Source of the DNA: Dendrolimus kikuchii
Taxonomy: Eukaryota > Arthropoda > Insecta > Lepidoptera > Lasiocampidae
NCBI GenBank assembly: GCA_019925095.2
Contig: CM034411.1
Location: 5,247,501-5,311,500, forward strand
DNA length: 64,000 nt
Reading direction: 5' to 3'
Under the pieces are notes generated by a model. It worked only from the letters and a program-made list of their open reading frames with translations, was not told the DNA's origin and searched no databases. This document shows, piece after piece, positions 33,238 through 44,262 of the stretch. Both the position numbers and the translations under genes were made by a program. Each line of letters opens with the position of its first letter. Position 1 is the first letter of the stretch.

Positions 33238-33833
33238 CAGTGAAACGTATAAATTACGTCACACGTTAAGGGGGGTGCGGGTCGACGATGTGTGACAAGG
33301 GGTAGGAGGGGTCCTAAATTTCATGAAATCATATTTCTTCTATCCGTGCAGGAACGGAGAAAGAATACAATTTCCTGCAGCCGGGCGGGCTGTTGTAAGA
33401 GGCGACAAATCAACCCACAGCCAGGTGGTAGGGTATTTGCCCGACTGGATGGCTACCACCCCTAGTCTAGAGTATGCCGCCATAACAACCTTGAGTTGTG
33501 TTCCGGCATTAGTGACCAGGATCCAGTCTCCCTTAAGAGAGAGCAGCAGCGCATTTGTATATACCTTTGGTGTTGCAAATGTCCATGGGCGATGGTAACC
33601 GCTCTCCATCAAGTGAGCTGTCTGCATGTCTGCTGAACTCCTGCAATAAAAAAAAACAAAATGTAATATATTTAAAGTAATCGGAACTGCTGTTTTAATT
33701 TAACAAATTCTTGATGTAAAATTGCAAAACTGTGATGTCACACTAGGGAAGAAGGAGTATCACGAATGTGACCAGATGTGACAAGGACGAGGTAGATGTC
33801 AAAATTCGTGTCACGTAATTTGTGGATGGCCCT
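33238..33833. mobile_element. TIR element G copy 1, carrying SINE A copy 8
   Basis: Left end has AAATTACGTCACACG and the right end, reversed, GGGCCATCCACAAATTACGT with GACACG next. These are inverted termini of a non-autonomous DNA element. The internal words GTGTGACAAGGGGTAGG and CTTGATGTAAAATTGCAAA are shared with 49.07-49.85 kb. SINE A (33341-33660) is inserted in it. Confidence 0.65.
33341..33660 (+). mobile_element. SINE A copy 8, full length
   Basis: TATCCGTGCAGGAACGGAG to CTCCTGCAATAAAAAAAAAC. One of the best-preserved copies; lies inside element G copy 1. Confidence 0.92.
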
Positions 33834-34044
33834 TGATATGTGAGAAACGTCTGTTATTGATAATTACTTTTGCAGTCAAATATCTGTTAGATAATGGAAA
33901 TTTTCAATCCTTTATAACTGAGATTTGTTTTTTTAAATTTTTTCGATGTTTACCTCTATAATTGGGACTTTGTAACTCAGTAGCCAGTATAAGCAAGTCA
34001 CTTTTTCTATCAGGTTTTGATATGATGACACGTTTGTTTACTTA

Positions 34045-34250
34045 CTTACTCCGTTGGCTCAGCGACCCAGAGTGGGTCTTGGCCTCCGAGACGAGAGCAT
34101 GCCACTTTACTCTGTCCTGTGCAGTTTCTTACCAATTATTGGCTCGTAACTCCGACAGGTCAGCATCCACTGTGTCCTTCCAGCGATATTTGGGACAGCC
34201 GACCGGACGCCGACGTACCGGCGTTTCCAAATATGCTTTTACATTCTAAT
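34045..34250 (-). pseudogene. RTE-like LINE C-terminus, family 3
   Basis: Reverse frame reads RRRPVGCPKYRWKDTVDADL, SELRANNW, stop, ETAQDRVKWHALVSEAKTHS. The GRPK-RWKD...D...NW...AQDR..W block is typical of RTE-type ORF ends. One internal stop. It is followed directly by a copy of repeat C end. Confidence 0.72.
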
Positions 34251-34273
34251 CCCTTCCATTATTAAACTAACTT

Positions 34274-34342
34274 TTCTATAATATTTTCTTAAGTTTTCGC
34301 GATTAGTAGGTATATATAATAAAACTACGTTTTAACGGTTTA
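34274..34342 (+). repeat. Repeat C fragment
   Basis: TAATATTTTCTTAAG, TTTTCGCGATTAG, AATAAAACTACGTTTTAACG. Confidence 0.7.
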
Positions 34343-34349
34343 TTCCTTC

Positions 34350-35550
34350 TTTTATGTTCTTTTTTTATAGCAGTAATTTATACATAATGCTTCTTAAATT
34401 ACCCTACTGTAGCATATTCGAGGTCGACAATAGATTCTAAAATCGCCACTGATGATAATATTATTAAGCATCGTATACCTAGTTAGCAGTATTTATTTTA
34501 AATATTGCAATTTATTTTGTAATTTATTAACAGATTTTAATTTTATTAGATACTATAGTATTCTTAATTTAAAAAGTTAATTACTTTTTCTACTGAAAAG
34601 TGATTATAAATTTAATTAACTTTCCAACTGTACATTAACTTCGAAAAGAGAGAAAATTATCATTTTTCACTATACTCTCATAGAACAAGATCGGTTTGAG
34701 TCTTATATACGAGAAGTTAAAGTTGAAATTGAGTTACAGCCCCGTGTTCAATAGCCCAAAAACTTAAGAAGTTTCTCGGCAATTATTCTTCAAAATGGCA
34801 GTAGAAAAAGTAGGGGATTTCAAAGGATCGGTCCAATTCAGATTTATTTTTCTCCCTTTCAGGGGGGGACGCGGACGGAAAGTTTGTTACCACCTTTCAA
34901 GGGTGGCAGAATCGGAGATGAAATGTATAGCTAGAAGAAAGTGTTCGTTAATGATACATTATAGTTTTGTATTTGTATAACTTCATTTTATTTTTTAATT
35001 TATTGATGCACAAAACAAATTACAATCATTACAAAACCTTACGACTAAAATATAAACAAAAATCTGGATTGCAATCCACAAATAAGTGCATACATAAAAA
35101 TAGTACAACGAGGCTGAAAATGACTTATAACTAAATATTATAATTGTTTTAGTCAAGTTTATCTTGGATAACTACTATTGTCTATTTTATAAATATACTA
35201 AGTATCGGAGATATTTTTTTAACATTTTACAATATTTATTGAAATTTGGTTCAAATATATCCATATCTTTGTTGTTAAAAAAAATAATTAAATCAAATGA
35301 AAAACCGATCTAATTTTTTTGTATAACCAGAATGACGGTGGAATTAAGTCTACCACGAACAAATTACGGGGAAAAACATCACGTTTGAAAGTGTGCAGTT
35401 ATCTAATCAATTGCCTCACGAGTTACCAAAGTGTAATTTGGTTTCAATATTACCTAATCTCAAAAAACTTTTATTTAAATAATAAGACTGTATGCCACCA
35501 CATTAGTGTTAAGAATTACCTAAATACTAAAAGGTAGTACAATAGGCTTT
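34350..35550. other. No recognised feature
   Basis: AT-rich. A short acceptor-like TTTTTTTGTATAACCAG at about 35330 precedes a 72-codon frame, but composition and context give no support. Confidence 0.4.
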
Positions 35551-35559
35551 ATTACTAAA

Positions 35560-35750
35560 AGACATCTCTTTCGGATGTGGTGTCAGGAGCCTTAAGAAAA
35601 GACGAGCTTGCATGACAAGAGTTATGAATGTCAAAGAGGCAAGTGAGGTGTGTAAGAATAAGCCTAAATGGCACTCTGTTGTTCGTGCCTACCCCGCAAG
35701 GGAACTAGCGTGAAGTTATGTATGTATGTATGTATGTATGTATATACATC
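35560..35750 (+). pseudogene. RTE-1 LINE 3' end, copy 4
   Basis: GTCAGGAGCCTTAAGAAAAG through CCGCAAGGGAACTAGCG, stop, then (ATGT)n. Only the last 50 or so codons remain. Confidence 0.82.
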
Positions 35751-35999
35751 TCTTTCAGGCAACCTTTGGATGGACAAGATCTAATTGCATAGATAGCGTT
35801 GGCCTGCAGTTGAAATGGATACTAATATAATAATAAAATTATTATTATACATATATTATAATTGTAAAAATATATACGTACATAGACATACAAAACAAAC
35901 CTACATTGTATTAATTAGTAATTATATTTTAATCTTATTGTAAGTGAACAAAATTTCTTATAGGAAATAAAGTTCTTCAAACCTAGATATAAAATGGTA

Positions 36000-36265
36000 A
36001 ACTTTGAGCTGATCTTGTTGCATACGATCAGATAGAGTTCCGATGACCGTCTTCCAATATTCCATCCCCTCTATCGCATTCCTCCTGTCTGATCCTTCTA
36101 TTTCACCGCCCTGTCCTCTCCTCTTTATCCCATTTTAAAGGCTGGCAACGCGTTGGCTTCGCCTCTGATATTGCAAACATCTATAGGTGATGTAAATTAC
36201 ACATGGTCAACACTTACCATGACCTGAGCCGTCTGCCTGTTCGGCAGTTTCACAATAAACAAGGC
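36000..36265 (+). repeat. Composite of repeat K end and LINE-Y-type tail
   Basis: GTTCCGATGACCGTCTTCC (K end) is followed by a pyrimidine-rich stretch, GGCTGGCAACGCGTTGGC and a tail GACCTGAGCCGTCTGCCTG. K-plus-tail order is the same as at 10.7-11.1 kb read on the other strand, suggesting a SINE-like composite. Confidence 0.5.
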
Positions 36266-36414
36266 TTCCAGTAACGCAAAGAATATCCATTAAAGTTTTA
36301 CCGCAAATAACAACTTAAAATATCTAATAAGACAAGTTGTAATCAAGAGATATTTTTCAAATAATAGCTTGAAAACTAGAAGTTAACTAGAGAAGGCACT
36401 GTTTAGGTTTTAAT

Positions 36415-36480
36415 TTTCTGGAAGAGATCGCTATGAGCGATAAGTCCACCCATGGTTCTATTTGACTCGTTCATTCATTC
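36415..36480 (+). repeat. Repeat R copy 5
   Basis: TCTGGAAGAGATCGCTATGA and GCGATAAGTCCACCCATGG. Confidence 0.5.
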
Positions 36481-37139
36481 GGTTTAAGGACTTAACAGTT
36501 AGAATAAAATATCTTTATGACTTTTAAAGATAGGTATTTTTATGGTTACCCCACACCGCTCTGTGCACTTAATTTTTATAATGGTATAAGGAAGACACTT
36601 TTGTTCCGATTTTTTCTAAACAGGCTCTATAATCCTAATCATATACTAACAGATATGACGAATTTATAAAGGTATTTACCGAAGTAATCACGAAGCCCTA
36701 GTAAAATGTATTAATTTTAAATGCCAGCATTTTGTGTATGAATAATTCCACTACGCGTATTAATAACTTACATAATCATTTGAAATAATTTCTATGGTAT
36801 ATTTGATTAAAATACATCAACCAAGTATAAACAACAATATCCAGTACTTTCTTTCAGCAATACCGTTAATAATTCTGTTCAAATAAAAAAATGAAATGGG
36901 GTGCTGTCCCCTTTTAAAAACTGTGCTCTCCTTAACTTGACAATTACACCCCTTAGGTGGGTTGGTACCCTCCGCAGATGTAAACTTTTATTTATGTGCC
37001 TATAAATATATACAAAATATTCTAACCAACGTCAAAAACAACAAGGAACATGCAAAATTAAATAATTTACACATAATTAATTCAATATTCATATAATTTT
37101 GTAGATAAGTATTTGTATGTTATGTATATTAAGTATATA
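36480..37139. other. No recognised feature
   Basis: AT-rich without structure that I can name. Confidence 0.5.
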
Positions 37140-37150
37140 TTTATTTAATA

Positions 37151-37749
37151 CATACATACATACATAACTTCACGCCAGTTCCCTTGCGGGGTAGGCACGA
37201 ACAACAGAGCGCCATTCAGGCTTATTCTTACACACCTCACTTGCTTCTTTGACATTCATAACTCTTTTCATGCACGCTCGTCTGTTCTCAAGGCTCCTGA
37301 CATCACCTTCTGCTAGTACACGATCAATTTGATCATGGAAGGTGTGTCGTGGCCTTCCACGACTTCTGCATCCATCCACTTTTGCATTGTATATCTGTTT
37401 AGTCATTCTTTCATCATGCATTCTTTCCACATGCCCGAACCACCGGAGCATTCCTTTCCTTACCTTCACCCCGACACTCTCTTTCAGACCAACTCTCTTT
37501 CTTACTTCGGTATTACGAACGCGGTCCGCGAGCGTCACTCCACAGATTTTGCGCAGTGCTCGCAGCTCGATCGCGTTTACTCTACTTTCATGCTCTCTCT
37601 TCCATACCGAACTCTCGCTTCCATACGTGAGCGTAGGTACTAGCACCGCGTTGTGTATGGCGAGCTGAGCCTTCTGGCTGAGGTTCTTAGCGCCTAGAAG
37701 TTTACCTAACGCTCCATTCACACTATTCCCCAAATTCACTCTTCTTTCT
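37151..37749 (-). mobile_element. RTE-1 LINE copy 5, 5' truncated, intact C-terminal frame
   Basis: Uninterrupted frame of 189 codons (37739 to 37170): LGNSVNGALGKLLGAKNLSQ, VLVPTLTYGSESSVWKRE, RALRKICGVTLADRVRN, KGMLRWFGHVERMHDERMTK, WRSVVRAYPARELA. This is the region after the reverse-transcriptase catalytic part of an RTE-type ORF; it lacks endonuclease and catalytic motifs. The 3' end is (CATA)n on the plus strand. A perfect 11-base duplication TTTATTTAATA lies at 37140-37150 and 37750-37760. The intact frame and perfect duplication make this one of the youngest insertions in the window. Confidence 0.94.
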
Positions 37750-37829
37750 TTTATTTAATATATCTTACATTTATATATTTATTACTACAATGTAAGTAGT
37801 TCTATGTATTATGTATACCGCCATCGCCA

Positions 37830-37920
37830 TTGTAATCTCAATTCATTCCTGGTGTTGTCTGGAAGAGATTGCTTTTTAGCTATAAGAATGTCCTTTATGC
37901 ATAAATTATTGATTGATTGA
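37830..37920 (+). repeat. Repeat R copy 6
   Basis: CTCAATTCATTCCTGG, TGTCTGGAAGAGATTGC, TTTTTAGCTATAAG; ends in (ATTG)n. Confidence 0.55.
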
Positions 37921-38264
37921 TTGAACATCTAGGAAAAATGTTTATAGCCGGTTCCTATAATGCATATTACTATTTGTTAACTTAACTTGCTTTACCGTTG
38001 TTAGAAATTTGACATAACATATAACATTTGAGCTTATGTCAAATTGTAGAGTCAATTTCATAAACGAATTTTCCGTTATTTGAGCGAATATTAGATTAGA
38101 TTTCTGTCTTTCAATTTCGATGAAGCAACCAAAGTGCTGTAATCATAAAATTGAATCATTCAATGTCATTGAATGTCATCGGTTTTTCAGTTCCGAGTCT
38201 TACAACTGAATTGATTCAATTTAGATGATACGTCTAATATCAGCAATAAATACTATGTGTATGT

Positions 38265-38854
38265 TAGAGAGGACACGAATTGTAACTTTGCCGAATGCCG
38301 AATATTCGGCCACGAATGTTCGACGCAAACTCAATACATTATTCAAGCGTGACGAAATTCGCTAAGTTATATCTATCGTCTCATGGTAGTAGTGTTTATG
38401 GTGAAAGGCTATTTTCAGAAGCAGGTCTCATTTACGACGAAAACCTTAATCGTTTACTACCGACCAATGCTGCAAAAATGGTTTTTATTCATCACAACCT
38501 TCCAGTGATAGATTTTAAGTATTGAAGCAATAATTTGTGTAGTATTTATTTTCTTACGTTTTTGTGAACGGTCGGTATACATAATTAAATAAAACTATTT
38601 TTAACAATTTTTAGCGCAATCTTAAATTAATTTTATTTGAATCTGACATTTTAAAAACTGCCCGAAACATAAGATTAAGATGAAAAATTAATAACAATCG
38701 CATTTAACACCGTTAAATTGTGGTTTAACAATGAATAATTTGAAATTTGTGATTGAAATATATACATTTTTGATTAATATGTGCTTTTTATTTTCGTAAC
38801 TTAGTATTCGGCATTCAGCCGAATTGTAACAGCCGAATATTCGTGGCGTCTCTA
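38265..38854 (+). mobile_element. Internally deleted hAT element
   Basis: Left end TAGAGAGGACACGAAT and right end (reversed) TAGAGACGCCACGAATATTC are inverted termini; both ends hold further GAATATTCGGC words. Flanks GTGTATGT and GTCTAGGT match at 6 of 8, consistent with an old 8-base hAT duplication. 590 bp; carries the C-terminal transposase piece at 38295-38525. Confidence 0.72.
38295..38525 (+). pseudogene. hAT transposase C-terminal dimerisation domain
   Basis: Open frame includes FAKLYLSSHGSSVYGERLFS then EAGLIYDENLNRLLPTNAAK then MVFIHHNL. The S-x-x-x-E-R-L-F-S-x-A-G...R..L pattern is the hATC dimerisation region of hAT transposases. The DDE catalytic and zinc-finger parts are absent, so it is a remnant left by internal deletion. 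The first ATG is not the native start. Confidence 0.88.
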
Positions 38855-39402
38855 GTCTAGGTGTCAGAGACCGGCCCCAGAGTTGTTCATGGTATACAAA
38901 TATCACAAACATAACTTAATTAACTCTAACGGGGTACAATGTGTGTGTTTGTTAATTAATTATTATTTTTTAAATTTATTGTTATAGACTTGTCACATAA
39001 CTACTTAATTATTAAATAGGAGTCGTGAACATATTTCCAGGGGCTCCGACCGGAAATGGATGACGGGAGTCGTCTTTTGGATGCCAGCCAACGCAGACAA
39101 CGGAAACAACAAACTATTGTAAGAATTGTTATACTTTTTTAAACTTTATGGCGCGTTTACAATTATGGAACTTCGCGGCATGACCCGAGTGGCCGAATCT
39201 AGGAAAACCAGTATACATTTGCAAAGATACCTAAGTTTTACCATATGATGGAGGCCAAAGACACCCCTCTCCGTGATCATTGCAATAAATAACACATTGT
39301 TCTAGAATGTGGTTAACCTCAACAAATTAGAAGAACATTTTTACCCGACTTTTTACACTGTACTGGAAGAGTGAATATATTTAGTTTATAGTATAGGAAC
39401 CT

Positions 39403-39588
39403 TTCGGTCCGTGGGGTCCTAACGCTCCAAAGCTCTACCATGACGTTGCCAAACGTTTAGTAGACGTCTCACGCGACCAGAGGGGCTGGCGTCTATTGTC
39501 CTCAGCCATACAACGTGGCAACGCTGCCAGCCTTTTGGGAACGTTCCCGATAAGTCACAGTGCTTTGGGACCAATATTTTATTTTTAA
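39403..39588 (+). pseudogene. LINE-E C-terminus, copy 6
   Basis: Frame reads FGPWGPNAPKLYHDVAKRLV, DVSRDQRGWRLLSSAIQRGN, AASLLGTFPISHSALGPIFY then TAA. Open over 61 codons with no stop; 5' truncated just before the GPWGP block. Confidence 0.78.
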
Positions 39589-39779
39589 TTCCCTTTTTTA
39601 TGTGAGTAAATCAAACATAGTTTAAATCATACTAAATTAACATATGAAATTGTCTTTTAAAAACTAAAATAAAGTAATTTATAAAGTACAAGCGATTATA
39701 GACTGTGTAACAACTGACTGTGTTCCCTTTTTTTATTTTTTAATATAGTTTTTTACAAGCTTTTATTTAACTTGCAATG

Positions 39780-39965
39780 GATGTATGTATGTAAGTTCGG
39801 GTGGAATGGACAATTCAATAATATGGTACCATGGAGCTGATCTGATGATGGAGTCGGAAGGTGGCCATAGGAACTCCTGTACTAAATAAAATAGACCCGT
39901 CGTGTTTGGGCTCGTTTTACTTGTCTTGGCTAGCACTCTGCTGCTACATGATATGCAGGATCTCA
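39780..39965. repeat. LINE 3'-untranslated-like repeat W
   Basis: Contains GGAGCTGATCTGATGATGG, GAAGGTGGCCATAGGAACTC, GTGTTTGGG and TTGGCTAGCACTCTGCTGCT. This wording is familiar from 3' ends of lepidopteran LINEs (general knowledge, not checked). No second copy in the window. Confidence 0.4.
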
Positions 39966-40508
39966 AAAGCTTTTTAAAAAAAGCTTATTAACAGTAAAAT
40001 TGCCGTCTCTTATGAGGTTAATATCGTCAGTAGTGTCGAAAAGTCTCTATAAAAGAATTAATAAATAAAAACAATACGAATTGTCCAGTAAAATAACATG
40101 ATAACATTTCTCTACTCATTTTCAAAAAACACTAACCCCACGACGTTATTTCACAAAGAAAACTCTTGTACCTGTCGTGTTTCTAAAATGAGCATTATTT
40201 TTGCTTGTAACGAGTTTTGCAGCGTTTCTCATTCCGCCTTAAATTAAAAACAATTATGTGGGGGTGCGAGGAGCGGGGTCAGGGGCCAGGGGGGAGCGGT
40301 GGTCGAGATGAAAAATTAAGACAATTTCAACAGAGCTAGTCTCGGGATATAACTTATACTTAGACGACTAACAATATCAATAATCTAATATATGGTGCGT
40401 AAAAGTATAAATTCACATTATATTAACAAATCTAGTAATTAATTAGTTAATATATAACTAATTTAGTAAGTAATATAAGTAAAAATAAAAAACACAAAGA
40501 CATTGAAA

Positions 40509-40733
40509 CTAAAATACATTATGTAGCAGATCGCTGCCAACGGGGAGCGTGCCCAGAAGGCTGGCTGCATTGCCACGCTGTATGGCAATACTTATTTGTT
40601 GTGCAAAATATGAGCCAGCCTTCTGATCACGGGTTCAAAGAGTTTCTTACATATGTCTTTAAAGAAGCTCTTTGCGGCAACGGCACAAATATGTAACCCC
40701 TTCCTAAGGCTCCATATTTGCGCCGTTGTAAGT
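40509..40733 (-). pseudogene. LINE-E C-terminus, copy 7, internally deleted
   Basis: Reverse strand runs RRKYGALGRGYIFVP, then a deletion of the VETLGPWGP block, then AAKSFFKDICKKLF, then a one-base shift, QKAGSYFAQQISIAIQRGNA, SLLGTLPVGSDLL. Closest to the copy at 44.77 kb. Confidence 0.75.
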
Positions 40734-40830
40734 AAGTTATTGTATCTAACATATTTACATACAATCAAGAAAATTTTGAGGCTCCTATATCCTTACAAGA
40801 TGTCCACCACAGTAGTCCACACCACAGTAG

Positions 40831-40900
40831 TTCCGGCCAGGATCGAACCCGCGCCCTTTGAGTTTGGGACGCGTGCGCTAGCCATTACGCTACCACGACT
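40831..40900 (-). mobile_element. SINE B head fragment (copy 4)
   Basis: Reverse strand AGTCGTGGTAGCGTAATGG to GGGTTCGATCCTGGCCGG only: the A and B boxes are intact but the body is missing. Confidence 0.85.
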
Positions 40901-40984
40901 TTCACGACTTGCAAACCCTAGTAGGTACGTAACCCTTGAATATTTAGCCAGCAAACTTTCACACAGGTTATATTGCATTAAATT

Positions 40985-41213
40985 TGGATCTAAGCGCTAT
41001 ATATCCCCGGAAGATGTGCTTAATTATATATCGGGATAAAGCCATGCTGGAATCATTGTCTTGATTAAAGCTCTTAGGGCCGATCGGTCTGATACCACGC
41101 TCTCACAGAATATCGGCGTAAAACGATCAGGCTTGAGCTAATCGTGTTTTGTACGAGTCCCGATAGGCCGCTTTCCTCTCCGTCTATCTCATTTTCCATA
41201 ACCCATTCCTGCA
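40985..41213 (+). repeat. Repeat K copy 2
   Basis: Includes AAAGCTCTTAGGGCCGATC, CACAGAATATCGGCGTAAAA, GAGCTAATCGTGTTTTGTAC. Its downstream end is cut by the hAT-like terminus at 41214. Confidence 0.6.
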
Positions 41214-41525
41214 GTGGCATAGCTTGCCTTAGACGGGCCCTGTATCAAAGTCTGTTGGGGGGCCCAAAGGAAATATAAAGTTTTTTTATAAAATAATAAA
41301 AAATGCTCTAATTGAATTAAAAATTAATGCTCCCAGTAGCTAAGACAAACTTAGACAAACAATTCGGGACAAACATACACTTTTCTCGCCTTTTTTTTTC
41401 AGAAAACTTATTTATTAAATCATCCGCAGCTGTAGATGATTTCAGTTTTTCTAGATTTTGGTTCCGTTCAACAGTTATTCTCAAAAATGTTAATAATCTA
41501 TAAAAGACTGTAGATAACATTTTAG
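41214..41525 (-). pseudogene. hAT-like transposase C-terminus and terminal repeat, copy 2
   Basis: Starts with CAGTGGCATAGCTTGCCTTA (terminal repeat). The reverse frame reads YRLLTFLRITVERNQNLEKL then STAADDLINKFSEKKRREK, homologous to the 12.1 kb copy (AMDDLINKFAEKRSRK). Only the last ~55 codons are recognisable. Same element family, opposite orientation. Confidence 0.62.
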
Positions 41526-41659
41526 GAATTTTTGCTTACACAGGTTCGGAGCCTCTGTAGTTAATAGTTATACGCCATTCTTGTTTTTTCAGAAAATTTC
41601 AATTGAAACTTTAAATCAATCTCTTATGATTTAAAATATATTTTTTAAACTTAAATCTT

Positions 41660-41830
41660 TACATAGTATAAATCAAAGTAGTTTTCCGCGTCTATCCGTA
41701 TGTATATCCGCCAACAACTCCTAAACTACGCATCGGATTTTTAAGCCGTTTTCACCATCAGTTAGACAATTTTTCGGGAAAGGTTATATATATATATACT
41801 AGCTTTTCCCCGCGGCTTCATTCGCGACTA
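41660..41830. repeat. Dispersed repeat with CTAGCTTTTCCCCGCGGCTT
   Basis: GTCTATCCGTATGTATATCC, CTACGCATCGGATTTTTAAG, then CTAGCTTTTCCCCGCGGCTT: a lepidopteran-style dispersed repeat related to H and I. Ends not defined. Confidence 0.4.
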
Positions 41831-41984
41831 TAAAACCTAATTAAGTTTTAATGTAAGTAAAACAGAGCTATTTACCAGACTACGCCGCGGGGAAAACCGT
41901 AATAAGTGATAAATTTAAAATCCTAATTAGGTGCTTTTCTATTTCGTAAATTTCACAAAATCGTCATCATGCTTTATCCGGTCA

Positions 41985-42040
41985 GGATTTGAAGCCGCGT
42001 CCTTTTAGTTTAACCTATAAGCTACCGCGGCTTTTTTTCT
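41985..42040 (-). repeat. tRNA-like SINE head fragment
   Basis: Reverse strand GCCGCGGTAGCTTATAGG then GGCTTCAAATCCTGACCGG: A- and B-box-like words about 35 bases apart. Too degenerate for a tRNA gene. Confidence 0.45.
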
Positions 42041-42789
42041 CGGCCACGTATCCCATTAACAAGCATTAAAATAACAATTCTTTAACGAGATATTAATTAT
42101 TTCACAAACAAAAACATCTGAGAATAATAAAACGTTGACTTTACGAAAAAACATTTATAAAACAACCCCGAGGCAAAGAAACAAATTAACATGTACCCAC
42201 CTACAATACAAGAATAAGATGCCACCCTACCACCCACAGATAAAAAAACCTGCCAAGAAACGAAACAGAAATACATAAATCACGCAAGTCGGAAAGAGAT
42301 ACACAATGCCCCGCGAAAAATTAAGATTCAAATAGTAAGAAAATTAAAATTCGACGAACGGTCAGCTTGGTATCTCTTTCTTTTTTGTTCTAATCATGTA
42401 TATTTGTCTCTCTCATTTAAAAAAAGGGGCTGATGTAGTGGGGACTGTATTCGAATTTCAAATGGTAATGACAGATTGTCGGCTATGCCATTCGATCCAA
42501 GATTCATTAAAACTGTTTTAATAAAAAAGCTTGGAAGTTTCTTGAGGTCTTTCACGCGATAAATTAGCAATAATTACTACTTAATAAATAGTATATGGCT
42601 ATTGGTTTAATACATATTTAATGCGCTTGTTTAAAATCCAGGAAAACCGTATAACTTTTGGAATTCCATAACCTTATTAGCGAATAATAAAATGTCCGCC
42701 CGGTCGTCTGTCTACCTATTATACATATCATAGCAATTTTTCTCAGACTACTAAATTTATATGTTATCGTAGGTAAGAATCGATCATGT

Positions 42790-42915
42790 CCAGGCAATCA
42801 ATTTCCAGTGCTGGACCTAGGCCTTACCAAGTCCGCGTCCATATGCTTTCGCCTTTCTCGTCCAGTTCCTGCAGGCGACCTTATGAAGATCGTCCGTCCA
42901 CCACGCTGTAAGGCG
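42790..42915 (-). pseudogene. RTE-like LINE C-terminus, family 4, 3' part
   Basis: Reverse frame reads RLTAWWTDDLHKVACRNWTR then KAKAYGRGLGKA, stop, VQHWKLIAWT. The W-T-D-D-L..VA..NW block is that of RTE-type ORF ends. Its 5' continuation lies at 43859-43960 beyond an inserted TIR element. Confidence 0.7.
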
Positions 42916-43193
42916 TAGGGTTGCCACCAGTACTCTAAAACAAAGTATTATACTCTTTATCCTGTAGGCGTACTTTATCATCTACTATCGGACCCGTGCC
43001 AACTTCGCTGGATGTCATTAAAATTGCACATGCACCCACGCCCACACGCACTCATATAAGTTTTAATTACGCTTTGCAACCTTTAATTAATTGTTAACGC
43101 AGAAAGCACTCGCAGTGCCTCGTACGAGGATGTGCGCAATTCTTGCGTGGAATGTTATTGCTTTAACATATTTGACAGGCGTTTCCGTGCCCA

Positions 43194-43476
43194 CTTTTTT
43201 TTATTGCAGGAATTCAGCAGACAGGCAAACGGCCCACTTGATGGAGAGCGGTTAGCGTCGCCTATGGACATTTGCAACACCAAAGGTGCTGCAAATGCGG
43301 TGCTGCTCTCTTAAGAGAGACTGGAACCTGGTTGTTATGGCGACATACTTTAGACCAGGGGTGATAGCCATCCAGTCAGGCAAATGCCCTACCTGGCTGT
43401 GGGTTGTTTTGTCGCCTCTTACGACAGGCCGCCCCAACGCAAGAAATTATACTCTTTTTCCGTTCCTGCACGGATA
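43194..43476 (-). mobile_element. SINE A copy 9
   Basis: Poly-T, GCAGGAATTCAGCAGACAGG to TTCCTGCACGGATAG. About 28 bases around the TCACTAATGCCGG block are deleted. Confidence 0.9.
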
Positions 43477-43529
43477 GAACTTCGATGGGCGTAAAACATT
43501 TTTAGTTTTTTGATTTATTAATCACAATC

Positions 43530-43680
43530 AAATATAGCCAATATCACTCGGGAATAATGTAGTCTTTTTACTGGTGAAAGGATTTTCAAAATCGGATCAG
43601 TAGTACCGGGGATTACCTCGAAAATCCAAACTCACAAACTTTACCTCTTTATAATAGTGTTAGTATATATAAGACTAATA
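43530..43680 (+). mobile_element. Repeat I copy 3, 3' half
   Basis: AAATCGGATCAGTAGTACCG to CAAACTTTACCTCTTTATAA matches the 3' half of the 8.14 kb copy. Confidence 0.6.
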
Positions 43681-43858
43681 CTTTACTAGTGCCAGTGAGT
43701 ATACTAGTACATATCATTGTGATAAGCCAAAAAGTTGATTATCAACTGTATTAATTGCTGGTGTGCTTTTAAATAAATGATACTCTTTTTTTATCAGTCA
43801 GTACTCTTATTTTACCTTGTTTGAAATCAATTTCTTCTAATAATAGTTGGCAACCCTA

Positions 43859-43960
43859 GTAGGGCGTCCTATGCTACGTTTACACTGTGATGCAGTCTTC
43901 ACTACGAGGACTACGACGCGTTTGCTCCGCTGACCGTCGATACTGTAACAAAGTATCGAC
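43859..43960 (-). pseudogene. RTE-like LINE C-terminus, family 4, 5' part
   Basis: Reverse frame reads VLVVKTASQCKRSIGRP. R-S-I/V-G-R-P normally precedes the WTDDL block by a few codons, so this joins the piece ending at 42915. Confidence 0.6.
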
Positions 43961-44219
43961 TGTCCGCCCAATCTAGGCCTGCACGGCAGGATCGTGTGGC
44001 TTATTATTATACTTATCTTAACTTTCAGTTTTAAAATACAAAAAATTTAATTCCGTCAGATTATGAGCAAACGGACCAAGAAATACGCATTCTTACAATT
44101 TATCCCCCCTAAATTTTGAATCTGACCCTGATTGTTATTTCCTCTAAACTTATTTCTATCTTTGTTTCATGTTAGGACTAGAAATGAGAGTGTAACATGC
44201 CTCGAGAGTTTATTATTAA

Positions 44220-44262
44220 ATTGAATTTTGACCACTGGGTGACCACTAGTTATATTAAATTG
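44220..44262 (-). repeat. SINE tail fragment
   Basis: TTGAATTTTGACCACTGGGTGACCACTAGT matches the tail region at 22.50 kb. Confidence 0.45.

Larger units (their letters stand above)
42918..43856. mobile_element. TIR element with TA duplication, carrying two insertions
   Basis: Ends GGGTTGCCACCAGTACT and, reversed, GGGTTGCCAACTATTATTA, each flanked by TA (42916-42917, 43857-43858). A second member is at 57271-57618. TA duplication and GGGTTGCCA termini suggest a Tc1/mariner-type MITE. SINE A copy 9 and repeat I copy 3 lie inside. It is itself inserted in a LINE. Confidence 0.75.

Noticed and set aside
37329..37668. Plus-strand frames of 104-108 codons
   Set aside because: Antisense to the RTE-1 coding sequence; the same antisense frames appear at the other RTE-1 copy (19.87-20.13 kb), as expected for shadows.
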